Source: Chaunax sp. Z400 (lineage: Eukaryota > Chordata > Actinopteri > Lophiiformes > Chaunacidae). From it: a stretch of 64,000 bases of DNA. Where the stretch lies: positions 24,077,729 through 24,141,728 of the forward strand of contig CM075202.1 in the NCBI GenBank assembly GCA_037577475.1, in the 5' to 3' direction. Below, in pieces: positions 21,936-31,860 of the stretch. Position 1 is the stretch's first letter, and every line of letters begins with the position of its first letter. The notes under the pieces were generated by a model. It was not told the DNA's origin. It did not search any database and worked only from the letters and a program-made list of their open reading frames with translations. The position numbers and the translations under genes were made by a program.

Positions 21936-21937
<2 letters not shown>
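21455..21937. other. Unannotated spacer
   Basis: No domain-bearing ORF or repeat was recognised. Confidence 0.4.
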
Positions 21938-21969
<32 letters not shown>

Positions 21970-22105
21970 TATGTATATATATATATATATATATGTATAC
22001 ACATACATATATATATGTATACACATATATATATATATATATATACACAATATATACATACATATATATTTATATAAAATATATATATACATATATATAA
22101 AATAG
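21938..22105. repeat. AT-rich compound microsatellite
   Basis: (TA)n tracts are interspersed with ACACATA and GTATATA variants. Confidence 0.9.
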
Positions 22106-22154
22106 AAAAAAATAATGATTGAAATCTGTGATTATTGTCTTTTACTTATAAGTC

Positions 22155-22846
22155 AGATACGGTTATTCAGATGTTGCACGAGTTGGCAAACCAGTATTTC
22201 CGATATCACTTGAATGTGGCATAAGACTGCACCTGCACGGAGAAGAGCAGAAGTGGTCGGTGTTTCCATCCTCCGTAGGAGCTGCATGGTAAGTTATGAT
22301 TCCCTACATTAATTTGTATTAACATATAAAAGAGTGTCACCGAACTTAGATTTGTTGAACATTATGTAGCAGCAAGCTTCTACATCATCAAATAGTTAAC
22401 TACTTTAGCTAACATTGTTGGCTATCTCTTCCGCTCATTAAAGTCAGTTGTTCTCTTACAGTCGCTAGCTAACTTATGTCATATTTGTGAAAAAAATTTT
22501 CAGTTATGCCTCAACCACTGCTAAGTAAATTAAAGGAATGCTTGAAAAATTATGATGGAAGTGAGTCCTGGCTTGAATTTAGCATGCCAATAAGGATATT
22601 GCATGTAGTGCGTAGTTAGTAATTTGTTTTTTGTACAACCTATAATGTTAGGCAGAGATAGATAGTATGAAAAGAAAGGGACAGACGGATATCCATTGTT
22701 TTTTGGCAGAAAAGAAGCCCAGCCTGCCAGCCAGTGAAAATGACTCGTTGGCAGAGCAGTGGAGAGACAGGATAGTGAAAGAGAGAGAGCAACAGAGAGC
22801 CCAGCAGAAGTCAGCCAAGGTCCAGACCGGGGAAAACATAGAGTGA
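22155..22846 (+). other. Possible exons of an unrecognised gene
   Basis: The segment 22156-22289 lies between an acceptor-like AAGTCAG and a strong donor ATG|GTAAGT and is open in one frame (containing ARVGKPVFPISLECGIRLHL). The segment about 22710-22845 follows TTTTTTGGCAG and is open to a TGA, with a charged, coiled-coil-like stretch (EQWRDRIVKEREQQRAQQKS). The splice phases I tried between the two give a stop, so I cannot join them. This may be a decayed gene or chance. Confidence 0.25.
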
Positions 22847-23041
22847 CATAATGACAGGTAACTGCATTCTATATACTCTTTACATGACACTGAGTTCACA
22901 AATAGATGCACTAGAGATTATTTAAGTAAATACCTGAATTTACCCATGGTGACAAAGTTTTATTTTGCTGTGCAGTGCATTCTCATGTCTACCAGGGCTC
23001 CGACTGAATGTTTCAAGCATTGAGTCTTCACCTTAAAATGT

Positions 23042-23090
23042 ACTAATAGTTGTGTAAAATGGACTAATAGTTGTGTAAAATGGACTAATA
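23042..23090. repeat. Short 21-bp tandem repeat
   Basis: Just over two copies of ACTAATAGTTGTGTAAAATGG. Confidence 0.8.
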
Positions 23091-23479
23091 GATTGTATAG
23101 TTGTCAGTTGTAATGGTTTTAGCTGAATACAAGAATGGATTTTGATGGAGATGACCGTTGGAGTCAAATTGGTGTTTTGAGCACTGAGTCTAGACGGGCA
23201 AAGTCATTGGATATGTATGACTTTCAAAGAAACGGCAGAATTGCTCTTTTTTGAAAGAAATGCAATGTAAATTGCAGTAGCTAAGCTAACTGCCAGTTAT
23301 TGTGCTATAAACTGTTCTACATGTTGTAATTATATACATTGCCTATTTTAAAGTATTTCATGTATTACAAATTTGGAAAAATGTGTATTACACATTATGT
23401 TTTCTACATCTCAGTTAAATATTTAGTAAAGATGAAAATTAAGCAAAATATATCGAATTCTGTCATTTCTCAAAGCTAT

Positions 23480-23622
23480 AGAGGAGGAATCACTCTTGAA
23501 ATGTAAATAGATCTTACTGAATATGGAAATGTTCATGGACGTTGGACATATTCTTGGCCCCTCTGTGTAAAATGTGGCCCCTTGTTGACCCCTGTATTTG
23601 AAAAAACCTAGATCCGCCCCTG
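23480..23622 (-). mobile_element. One end of a hAT-like element
   Basis: On the minus strand the sequence starts CAGGGGCGGATCTAGGTTTT, a typical hAT terminal repeat, followed by GGGGTCAACAAGGGGCC. The opposite end was not found in this window, so the limit at 23480 is arbitrary. Confidence 0.5.
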
Positions 23623-23689
23623 TGGAGAGTACATAACACATGACCACATAGTACAGTTTACAAAGCAAATTATATAATGTGTCACTTTA

Positions 23690-24150
23690 CAAGACAGACA
23701 GAAAATGCTCTTTAGTGTAATACAGTCTGTAATACTGCTGTACATTCATTCCCAATAACACTGCACCAGATGGAACATTCACTGCAGCTATGACTAAATT
23801 AATTACCCTTAGACAGGAGGTAAAGGACAGTGCAGGGCGAGATAAGGATTGGTTCTCTTGGATGGAGATTAACATGGGGAGCCATTTTTGTTAAGGCAGG
23901 ATTGGCAGCAGTGGTTTGTTTGGTTCTGATGGGGTTAATTTTCTGTTGCATTCCTATTGTGAGATCAATGTTCGCTGCCAAGTTGGCTAATCAGATGTTG
24001 ACACAGCCTCCTCCGCCTACCAGTGATCCACTTCTTATCCCCTACTATGACGACTACAAACTAAGTTCCATTCTTGACTCAGGTGAAGATGAGGAGAAGA
24101 TGAGTGACATCTTGCAGGCAGAGCTGATCCAGGCTGTAGCTGCCCTCTAG
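23690..24150 (+). pseudogene. Endogenous retrovirus env remnant (transmembrane subunit)
   Basis: Translation gives the part of a retroviral Env transmembrane subunit that follows the conserved cysteine cluster, then a short heptad-like helix and a Trp-containing membrane-proximal region. After a frame change it gives one hydrophobic membrane anchor (around 23880-23960) and a Pro- and acid-rich cytoplasmic tail ending at a stop (24148-24150). Two in-frame stops lie upstream of the cysteine cluster and a frameshift lies in the membrane-proximal region near 23870, so no Env can be made. No gag, pol or LTR of this provirus was seen nearby. The class resembles gamma-type envelopes, but I cannot assign a lineage. 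Confidence 0.6.
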
Positions 24151-24496
24151 GTTCTGATAAGACAGTAGTTACTACATTGTTTATGAGATGCGTCAATTCT
24201 ATCCCCCATAAACAATTGTATTAGGTGCATGGTCATTTCATTTAATCACACATTACACTGTAACAAATTGACCGTAGAATTCACAGTAAATACCTGGCAA
24301 AAAGTTGCCAATTAAGTATTGTAAAATTCCAGTAAATTACTGTAAAACAAATTACAACATATTACTGTTTTTCTTTTACAGGTTTTTGTTGTATAAAAAT
24401 TGCAGCAACTTCTTGTTTGTTTTTATAGAAAAACAAAAATTAATTGTAATCTGGTTTACAAATTTTTCTTGTACTTTATTCCAATAACAGGTGTTA

Positions 24497-24501
24497 CCTG
24501 G
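24497..24501. repeat. BEL target-site duplication, left copy (CCTGG)
   Basis: CCTGG precedes the left LTR and recurs at 31856-31860 after the right LTR. Five bases is usual for BEL/Pao. Confidence 0.85.
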
Positions 24502-25185
24502 TGTACTGTCCTCTCTATGTGTTGTACTTCCAAAGTGTTAACATAGATAGACAGCAAGCCAAACTCCTTTTCAAGAGCCAGGAAGTGAGCGCTCTTGCTC
24601 CTTTAATGACTTCTTTTTACAGCAGGTAAGTCAGGTTGACAACATTGAATTGGAGTAAAACTAGAAAAGAAAATACAAAATATACTGAACTGGACTGTTA
24701 TAATAAAACAGGTAAATATGAACAGTCTAGTAATTTGTAAGAACAATATGTATCCAGAAACTAAATATTAGCACTGGCAGTACTATAAATGATACATCAA
24801 GTGAGTAGCAGATATGTATACAGCAGTACTGTTACCTCATTAGCTCAAACATCAAATGTGTACAAACGTGAAAATATGTTCATAAAAACTCATAGATATA
24901 AACTGTCAAGCATGTAGAGAACATCTATAACTTACAGCCATTGCTTTCTGAGGGATTCACACGGAGGATTGCTTTAGGTTTAACAGGAGAACCAGGCAGA
25001 TTTTACCGTGCTTTTTCTGTTTACAGGTACTTCTACTTCCTACTTCCTGTTTCCTGTACCTTTCTGATTTCAAAATAAAACCATGAACCACAAAACCAGC
25101 AATACTTTGTGGAAACAACAACACACCTATCTTTTAACAGTCAACTTTTTCTCTTTAACACATTAAACACATTCCGGGCAGAACA
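24502..25185 (-). repeat. BEL/Pao 3' LTR, 684 bp
   Basis: This is the 3' LTR in the element's minus-strand orientation, running TGTTCTGCCCGG..ACAGTACA (TG..CA). It is the same length as the copy at 31172-31855. By eye they differ at about four positions (near 24830, 24990 and 25104), below 1% divergence. Confidence 0.95.
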
Positions 25186-25195
25186 CTCCCCGTCT
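25186..25195 (-). promoter_or_regulatory. Polypurine tract
   Basis: On the minus strand AGACGGGGAG immediately precedes the 3' LTR, where plus-strand synthesis is primed in LTR elements. Confidence 0.65.
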
Positions 25196-25220
25196 GGTAT
25201 TCGCTGATGCCACTTATGAT

Positions 25221-25670
25221 TTAACTGTCCTTACTTGACCTTTGACCTTCTCTCGGCAGGAGCAACACAACGTCAGAGACAGGCCTTAAGAATGTCTTTA
25301 CTTTGTCTTGTGATGATGTCCTGACCTCGATTTTGCGGACTTTGCCATCACTGCTTGGGAGTGTGGAGGTGACCAGACCCATTGGCCACTCGTTGCGAGG
25401 TGCTTGGTCTTGTTTGAGAAGCACAACGTCCCCAACTTGCAGGTTTCGACATGCTGTGTGCCACTTGCGTCTTGGCTGAAGAGTATGGAGATATTCATTC
25501 CTCCATCGGGACCAGAACTCATTTGCCAGTGCCTGCACTTGTCTCCACTGACACTTGAAAAGATCCTTTTCGTTGAAACTGCCAGCTGGAGCAGGCATAC
25601 TTGGTTTTTGGGTTAGGAGCATAGCAGGCGTCAGCAGCATTGGTGAAGAAGGATCAGAGGAGACAGGGAC
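25221..25670 (-). CDS. C-terminal part of BEL pol (integrase tail), after an in-frame stop
   Basis: This continues the gag-pol frame without a shift for another 149 residues beyond the TAG at 25671-25673. It carries the integrase C-terminal region (KWHTACRNLQVGDVVLLKQD, VRKIEV), a small barrel typical of BEL integrases. If the stop is real, this segment is not made unless by readthrough, and the integrase would lack its C-terminal domain. The ATG at 25638-25640 is not a likely native start. Confidence 0.8.
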   Translation of the reverse strand, partial: VPVSSDPSSPMLLTPAMLLTQKPSMPAPAGSFNEKDLFKCQWRQVQALANEFWSRWRNEYLHTLQPRRKWHTACRNLQVGDVVLLKQDQAPRNEWPMGLVTSTLPSSDGKVRKIEVRTSSQDKVKTFLRPVSDVVLLLPREGQRSSKDS

Positions 25671-28600
25671 CTATGGTCTTGCATTGATGATAGCAGACAC
25701 CTCTGCCATCAGAGTACAGAGCACTTCATGAGTCAGGTGAGTATGTCTGGTTTGCAGCAACATGCAGTCGAGTATCCTCCGGGCTACGCCAATCATGCGT
25801 TCCCAGACTCCTCCCATGTGGGATGCATGTGGGGGGTTGAATTCCCATGTACAACCATTCTCGTGGAGGAACTTCAGGATGTTGGTTTGACTTGGATCAT
25901 CCCGTCCCATGCCCAGTTCCGAACTGGCTCCAACAAAATTTGTGCCTCTGTCCGATCTCAGCTGCTTAGCTGGCCCTCTTATTGCAAAAAACCTTCGCAG
26001 GGCGTTGATGCAACTGTTGGTGTCCATAGACTCTATGACTTCCACATGTACAGCTCTGGTACTCATGCATGTAAAAAGAATAGCCCACCGCTTACTCTGG
26101 GCTGCTCCACCCCTTGTGCGTCGGGTGACCACATTCCAGGGCCCAAAAACATCCAGTCCCACATATGTAAATGGTGGGGATGTGCTCAGACGTTCTGGTG
26201 GGAGATCGGCCATTTTTTGGGTCTCAAGTTTTCCCCTCAGCTTGCGGCATGTGACACAGTGATGAAGAATTGAACTTATTAGCCTCTTGCCAGCAACAAT
26301 CCACAGGCCACCTGCCCTGATCGCTCCCTCTGTGAACTGCCGCCCTTGATGTTTCACCTTTGTGTGGTAATGACTCACCAGTAGTCTTGTGATGTGACTT
26401 TGTTTTGGGAGAATAATAGGATTTTTTACCTCAGGATTGACTGATGCATGTCTCAGACGTCCTCCAGTCAGCAGGATCTCATCACACATGAAAGGATCAA
26501 GATCCAGGATTGCACTTGATCTTGAGATTGCTCTGTTCTCTTGTAGTGCAGCATACTCTTCTGGATAAGCATCCCTTTGGACAGACTTGAGTATGACCAG
26601 CTTTGCTGCTGCCAACTCCTCTGGAGTGCGAGGTTTGTTGCACTGATGCCATCTTTTACATGTATCTGATGAGTCTGACCTGTACGAACGAGCCTGGTGG
26701 ATCAAGAAGGAAACCGCTCTCAGCAGAGACTCCCAGGAAGAGAAGCGTTGGAACCGTTCTGAGGTAAGTTTAGCTTCATTTATGTAAGTAGCAAGTGTGG
26801 TCAGCTGAGGTCTCACATCCACGTCTACTCCTGGATCCACTAGCTCAAAGGACTCATGTGTTTCAGACTGAAGGGGTTTGTGAAGGAACGCTGGTCCTGT
26901 AAACCACATGGTGTCAGCGAGCCGCGATGCAGGTACGGACCTGGTGGCCGGATCAGCTGGATTTTGATCTGAAGGCACGTAGTACCACTGTTGTGGAGAA
27001 GTTGTCCGACGTATACGGTGAACACGGTTGTGAACGTATACAAAAAATCGCCTGGAGTCGTTGTGAATATATCCAAGGACAACTTTGCTGTCACAATAAA
27101 ATTTGACCACGTCTGGCTTGTGGTCAAGCTCATCGAGGATCAGTTCAGCCATTTCAACGGCCAGCACAGCTCCGCACAGTTCAAGGCGCGGGATAGTGGG
27201 CTCAGGCTGAGGGGCTAGCTTTGCTTTTCCGAGCACGAAGCCAACTTTACACTGCCCTCCTGTCGTGATGACTCTCAGGTAAGCTACCGCTCCGATAGCC
27301 CAGTTAGAAGCGTCAGAGAACAGACATAACTCAGACTGTGTGGCACTGGAGAAGGACTGCTGAATGTATGAGCGAGGAATGTGGAGGCTGCTCAACTCTT
27401 GTAGCGATTTTTTCCATGTTTCCCACTTGATAAACTTGTCTGCAGGAAGTTCGGTGTCCCAGTCATGAATGTCAGCAGAAAGTTCCCTGAGTAGTGCTCG
27501 TCCCCGAATTGTCACTGGCGCAACCAAGCCCAATGGGTCAAAAAGGCTATTGAATGTGGACAGCACTCCACGTCGGGTGAATGGCTTGTCATCGACTGCT
27601 ACTCTGAATGTGAAGGTGTCAGAGTCTATGTTCCAACACAAACCAAGGCTTCTTTGTACAGGCAAAGCTTCCTCATCGAGGCCTAAGTCTTTCAGGCCTG
27701 CAGCCAGGTCCCCAGGTGTGAAGGCTTGCATCACTGTGATGCTGTTTGAGGCAATTTTGTGCAGTTTCAGATTTGATTCCCCCAGTGAAGCTTGAGTGCG
27801 CTTAAGCAGGTCGATTGCCTCAGTCTCCGTTGAGAGGGAGATGAGCCCGTCATCTACATAAAAGTGTCTGTCGACGAAGTGGCGTGAGCCGGATCCATAC
27901 TTCTGCTCACCTGCTTGGGCTGCTCTTCGAAGGCCATATATGGCTACTGCAGGTGAGGGGCTGTTCCCAAACACATGCACTCGCATTCGGTACTCTGTCA
28001 CCTCCTTAGCCAGGTCATTATCCTTATGCCAGAGGAATCTTAAGAAGTTTCTGTGGTCTTCTCTCACCAAGAAACCGTAGAACATTTGTTGAATGTCAGC
28101 TGTGAGTGCGACAACTTCCTTTCTGAACCTGAGCAGCACTCCGAGCAGGGAGTTATTTAGATCAGGGCCCGAAAGCAGGACACTGTTGAGGGAGAGGCCC
28201 TCTTCTTGAGCACTTGAGTCAAAAACAACTCGTATTTGACCCGGTTTTTGGGGGTGGTACACCCCGAAAATGGGTAGGTACCAACACTCTTCATTTTCGT
28301 GGAGAGGGGGTGCTTCCTCAGCATGCCTGTTGTCAAAGAGCTTCTCCATAAAAGCAACAAACTGTTCTTTCATTTCAGGATTTTTGTTCAAGGCACGTTG
28401 CAAGGAGCGGAGGCGGGAGAGAGCTTGAGCTCTGTTGTTTGGGAGACGTGGTCTGGGCAACCTGAATGGTAGGGGAGCGATCCAGCTGTTTTGTTCATCT
28501 CTCTGAAACTCCGTTTCCATGATCTCCAGAAATGTCTCATCCTCGAAAGACAAGGCAGGTTTGTTATCGTTGTCTGTTCTCACAAACACGTCCATTCCAA

Positions 28601-31130
28601 GTTTGTCTTTGGCAGGCACAACAGAAGTAGCACAACTAGACAGATGAGCGGAGATACAGCGTCTGTTCTCCCCGCCGTAGCCTGCTTTCTCTTTAAGGCT
28701 GATGTGATCATGACATGGTGTCAGAAAAGACGGACGTCCATTTTGCAGGACGTTGGTCTTGAAGACAGATACATTGGGTTTGTGGGTACTGTCGATGCAA
28801 ACTTCTCCTACTATCACCCACCCTAAGTCCAAACACTGGGCAAAAGGGGCATTGTGGGGCCCATTGATTTGCTGCCTCACCTTGTGAACACGTATGAGGT
28901 CTCTCCCCAGCAGGATTAAGATCTGTGCTTCAGGATCGATCCTTGGGATGTAAGGTGCCAAGGAACTCAGGTGAGCGTGGGAAAGAGCAACCTCTGGTGA
29001 GGGAATTTCTGATCTGTTACTCATGATCTCATTACATTCAATGAGTGGAGGTAAGTCCAAACACACTTCACCATTCACCGCTTCTATCTTAAAACCAACT
29101 GCCTTCCTTCCAGTCATTTCAGTGGTTCCAGCACAGGTCCTCATCAGGTAAGGTGCATGGCTTCCATGGATGTCAAAGAGCTGGAAAAACTCTGATTTGG
29201 CCAGCGAGCGATTGCTCTGATCGTCAAGAATGGCATACATTTTGACTGAGCGTTCTCTTTGTCCTTGTGGGAAAACTTGCACTAGGCATATCTTTGCACA
29301 AGATCGTGCCGGGAGACCTTCTCCACAGACCTCGGTGCACCTTGAGCTTATCTCTGGAAGAGAACTGTTTTGCTGTTCTCTGTCTGACTCTGTCGTAGGA
29401 GCCATTGGAGATGAGAAGGAAGTGTCTGGATGCATGACTGTGCAGTGTTGATTACTCTCACACTCGTTACATTTCAGCTCCACTGGACATTCTCTGGCCA
29501 GATGATCGGCCGAGCAGCATCTGAAACAACGTCTGTGTTCTTTTAGTAATTTCTTGCGCTCTGTGAGTGGCTTCATTTTAAAGGCTCTACATTTCTCCAG
29601 AAGATGAGTTTTATTGTGAATTGGACAGAACTTAGATGTATCAGTATTGTTTTTCTTTTCAGTCCCTGTTCTATGCATTGAGCTTGAATCTGCTGTTGCT
29701 GACACATCTGTCTTATGCACAGATATAGCTGTCCTCACTGCATCATGCCTTGCCATGGACCTTTCAATGCGGTACTGAGTGCGGTTGCTGTTTGTCAATA
29801 CAAAGCTAGGATCATTTCTGGCTTTTGCCTGACTTGTGACAAAGTCAGCAAAGAAGGAGAAAGGAGGAAAGCAAACCTTGTATTGTTCTTTGTAACGTGA
29901 ACCAGCCGACAGCCATTTTTCTTGTAAGCCCGGTGGCAGCTTTTCAACGATGGGATTAATCCCTCGAGGTGTGTCAAGGTAGCTGAGTCCAGGTAAGTAC
30001 CCATCCTCCTTAGCCGAGAGTAGCTCCATGAGCAGGTCACTAAGTTCTCTTAACTTAATGTTCTCTTTTGAAGTGAGACGAGGAAAACTGTCCAGCCGCT
30101 TAAATAAAGCATTCTCTATCACTTCAGGGGTGGCGTAGCACTCTTCGAGTCTTGACCAAGATAAATCGAGTGCAGCTTGAGGGTTATTAACATGGACAGC
30201 TCGTAGTCTTTTAATGTGTTCAGATGACTCCTTTCCAAGCCATTTTACAAGCAGATCCAACTCCTCACTGGCTGTTAGCTCTAAGCCCTGAGTTGCATTG
30301 AAGAAGGAGGACTGCCAGGCTCTGAAGCTCTCAGGCTGGTCATCGAATTTAGTAAGCCCTGTGGTTACCAAGTCCCTGCGGGCGAGGTACTTAGCAAAGT
30401 CTATCATGTTAGCAGCTGGAGTGGTAGGAGATATCTGTGTGTTGTTCCCTGGGAAATTATCTGAGTAACTTGCTTGCCTGAATGAAGAGGAGCCCCACTC
30501 CTGATTGGTTTTAAAGGAACACTGAGGGTGCTGAAGGTGTGAGCTGGGGTGGTGAGGCATATGTGTCTGGTGCTCTGGTGCTGGTAAGTATTCACTCTGC
30601 TTTATGTGTCTTGGCGTTATGGGCGTGACATCACAGTGATGTGGAGAGCTTAGCTCAGGGGCTTTCTGCTTTGTTAATGGCATTGTATTGTTAATATGGA
30701 GAGAAGGAGGTATATCCGTTGAGGGTGTGGCAGATTTGATGCTGACCTGAGTTTGATGTTCCAGGTAAGCTTCTGTTCGCTGTCTTATTATCTGTGGTGA
30801 GACGCCGCTCCTGGCGCTACGCATATCCTCACATTCCGTCCCTGCAGCAGCTTCTAAAACTTCAGCCTCTGCGATGGCAGCAGCAGCTGCTTTTTCCAGT
30901 TCTAGTGTCTCCAAGTCTGCTTGTAAGGTAGCCTTTTCCAAACCTAATTTGGCTTTCTGTTTTTTCAGTTCCGACTCCTTTTGTGCAAACGTGACCCTTG
31001 TGCGGGCAGCTTCAGCTTTGGCTCTTGCTTTAGCAGTAGCGCTGGATACTGAAAACTTAGAAGATGATGTTTGCTTTGAGCTGGACACTGATGATGACTT
31101 TTCATCTTTATCTGTTGTCTGGGGTTCCAT
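25671..31130 (-). CDS. BEL/Pao gag-pol polyprotein, 1819 residues, cut by one stop
   Basis: An N-terminal Ser-rich and coiled-coil region (1-100) leads to gag (about 240-500). CCHC knuckles follow (CFRCCSADHLAREC at 535-548, preceded by a CPIH..C motif near 502). The protease active site reads AILDDQSN (636-639), a DDQS variant of the usual DTG/DSG. Reverse transcriptase (about 960-1180) has YVDD at 1091-1094. RNase H starts at FSDASNWAIG (D1273). Integrase has an HHCC zinc site (about 1587-1628, HHCVTC) and catalytic D1660, D1727 (SDRGTNF) and E1777 (GGVWERM). The ORF stops with TAG after SAIINARP, while the same frame stays open for 149 more codons. The ATG at 31130 lies just inside the 5' LTR. 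Confidence 0.95.
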   Translation of the reverse strand: MEPQTTDKDEKSSSVSSSKQTSSSKFSVSSATAKARAKAEAARTRVTFAQKESELKKQKAKLGLEKATLQADLETLELEKAAAAAIAEAEVLEAAAGTECEDMRSARSGVSPQIIRQRTEAYLEHQTQVSIKSATPSTDIPPSLHINNTMPLTKQKAPELSSPHHCDVTPITPRHIKQSEYLPAPEHQTHMPHHPSSHLQHPQCSFKTNQEWGSSSFRQASYSDNFPGNNTQISPTTPAANMIDFAKYLARRDLVTTGLTKFDDQPESFRAWQSSFFNATQGLELTASEELDLLVKWLGKESSEHIKRLRAVHVNNPQAALDLSWSRLEECYATPEVIENALFKRLDSFPRLTSKENIKLRELSDLLMELLSAKEDGYLPGLSYLDTPRGINPIVEKLPPGLQEKWLSAGSRYKEQYKVCFPPFSFFADFVTSQAKARNDPSFVLTNSNRTQYRIERSMARHDAVRTAISVHKTDVSATADSSSMHRTGTEKKNNTDTSKFCPIHNKTHLLEKCRAFKMKPLTERKKLLKEHRRCFRCCSADHLARECPVELKCNECESNQHCTVMHPDTSFSSPMAPTTESDREQQNSSLPEISSRCTEVCGEGLPARSCAKICLVQVFPQGQRERSVKMYAILDDQSNRSLAKSEFFQLFDIHGSHAPYLMRTCAGTTEMTGRKAVGFKIEAVNGEVCLDLPPLIECNEIMSNRSEIPSPEVALSHAHLSSLAPYIPRIDPEAQILILLGRDLIRVHKVRQQINGPHNAPFAQCLDLGWVIVGEVCIDSTHKPNVSVFKTNVLQNGRPSFLTPCHDHISLKEKAGYGGENRRCISAHLSSCATSVVPAKDKLGMDVFVRTDNDNKPALSFEDETFLEIMETEFQRDEQNSWIAPLPFRLPRPRLPNNRAQALSRLRSLQRALNKNPEMKEQFVAFMEKLFDNRHAEEAPPLHENEECWYLPIFGVYHPQKPGQIRVVFDSSAQEEGLSLNSVLLSGPDLNNSLLGVLLRFRKEVVALTADIQQMFYGFLVREDHRNFLRFLWHKDNDLAKEVTEYRMRVHVFGNSPSPAVAIYGLRRAAQAGEQKYGSGSRHFVDRHFYVDDGLISLSTETEAIDLLKRTQASLGESNLKLHKIASNSITVMQAFTPGDLAAGLKDLGLDEEALPVQRSLGLCWNIDSDTFTFRVAVDDKPFTRRGVLSTFNSLFDPLGLVAPVTIRGRALLRELSADIHDWDTELPADKFIKWETWKKSLQELSSLHIPRSYIQQSFSSATQSELCLFSDASNWAIGAVAYLRVITTGGQCKVGFVLGKAKLAPQPEPTIPRLELCGAVLAVEMAELILDELDHKPDVVKFYCDSKVVLGYIHNDSRRFFVYVHNRVHRIRRTTSPQQWYYVPSDQNPADPATRSVPASRLADTMWFTGPAFLHKPLQSETHESFELVDPGVDVDVRPQLTTLATYINEAKLTSERFQRFSSWESLLRAVSFLIHQARSYRSDSSDTCKRWHQCNKPRTPEELAAAKLVILKSVQRDAYPEEYAALQENRAISRSSAILDLDPFMCDEILLTGGRLRHASVNPEVKNPIILPKQSHITRLLVSHYHTKVKHQGRQFTEGAIRAGGLWIVAGKRLISSILHHCVTCRKLRGKLETQKMADLPPERLSTSPPFTYVGLDVFGPWNVVTRRTRGGAAQSKRWAILFTCMSTRAVHVEVIESMDTNSCINALRRFFAIRGPAKQLRSDRGTNFVGASSELGMGRDDPSQTNILKFLHENGCTWEFNPPHASHMGGVWERMIGVARRILDCMLLQTRHTHLTHEVLCTLMAEVSAIINARP

Positions 31131-31171
31131 AACTCCGGCGGATGAATCCTTCTAATAATATGGCTTTTTAC

Positions 31172-31855
31172 TGTACTGTCCTCTCTATGTGTTGTACTTC
31201 CAAAGTGTTAACATAGATAGACAGCAAGCCAAACTCCTTTTCAAGAGCCAGGAAGTGAGCGCTCTTGCTCCTTTAATGACTTCTTTTTACAGCAGGTAAG
31301 TCAGGTTGACAACATTGAATTGGAGTAAAACTAGAAAAGAAAATACAAAATATACTGAACTGGACTGTTATAATAAAACAGGTAAATATGAACAGTCTAG
31401 TAATTTGTAAGAACAATATGTATCCAGAAACTAAATATTAGCACTGGCAGTACTATAAATGATACATCAAGTGAGTAGCAGATATGTATACACAAGTACT
31501 GTTACCTCATTAGCTCAAACATCAAATGTGTACAAACGTGAAAATATGTTCATAAAAACTCATAGATATAAACTGTCAAGCATGTAGAGAACATCTATAA
31601 CTTACAGCCATTGCTTTCTGAGGGATTCACACGGAGGATTGCTTTAGGTTTAACAGGAAAACCAGGCAGATTTTACCGTGCTTTTTCTGTTTACAGGTAC
31701 TTCTACTTCCTACTTCCTGTTTCCTGTACCTTTCTGATTTCAAAATAAAACCATGAACCACAAAACCAGCAATACGTTGTGGAAACAACAACACACCTAT
31801 CTTTTAACAGTCAACTTTTTCTCTTTAACACATTAAACACATTCCGGGCAGAACA
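31172..31855 (-). repeat. BEL/Pao 5' LTR, 684 bp
   Basis: This is the partner of 24502-25185 and should contain the element's promoter (RNA polymerase II). It is followed on its outer side by CCTGG at 31856-31860. Confidence 0.95.
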
Positions 31856-31860
31856 CCTGG

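Larger units (their letters stand above)
24502..31855 (-). mobile_element. BEL/Pao LTR retrotransposon, 7.35 kb, recently inserted
   Basis: Two nearly identical 684-bp LTRs, a 5-bp duplication, a gag-pol ORF in BEL/Pao domain order (gag, zinc knuckle, protease, reverse transcriptase, RNase H, integrase) and a purine tract before the 3' LTR define it. The leader between the 5' LTR and the ATG is only about 41 bp and I found no clear primer-binding match. It interrupts an ACACTG-ended element. Confidence 0.95.

Noticed and set aside
22155..22846. A confident multi-exon host gene
   Set aside because: Exon-like segments with good splice sites exist but the phases I could join produce stops, so only a tentative entry is kept.
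30874..31155. Plus-strand ORF opposite BEL gag
   Set aside because: Shadow of the gag coiled-coil coding region, with no domain of its own.
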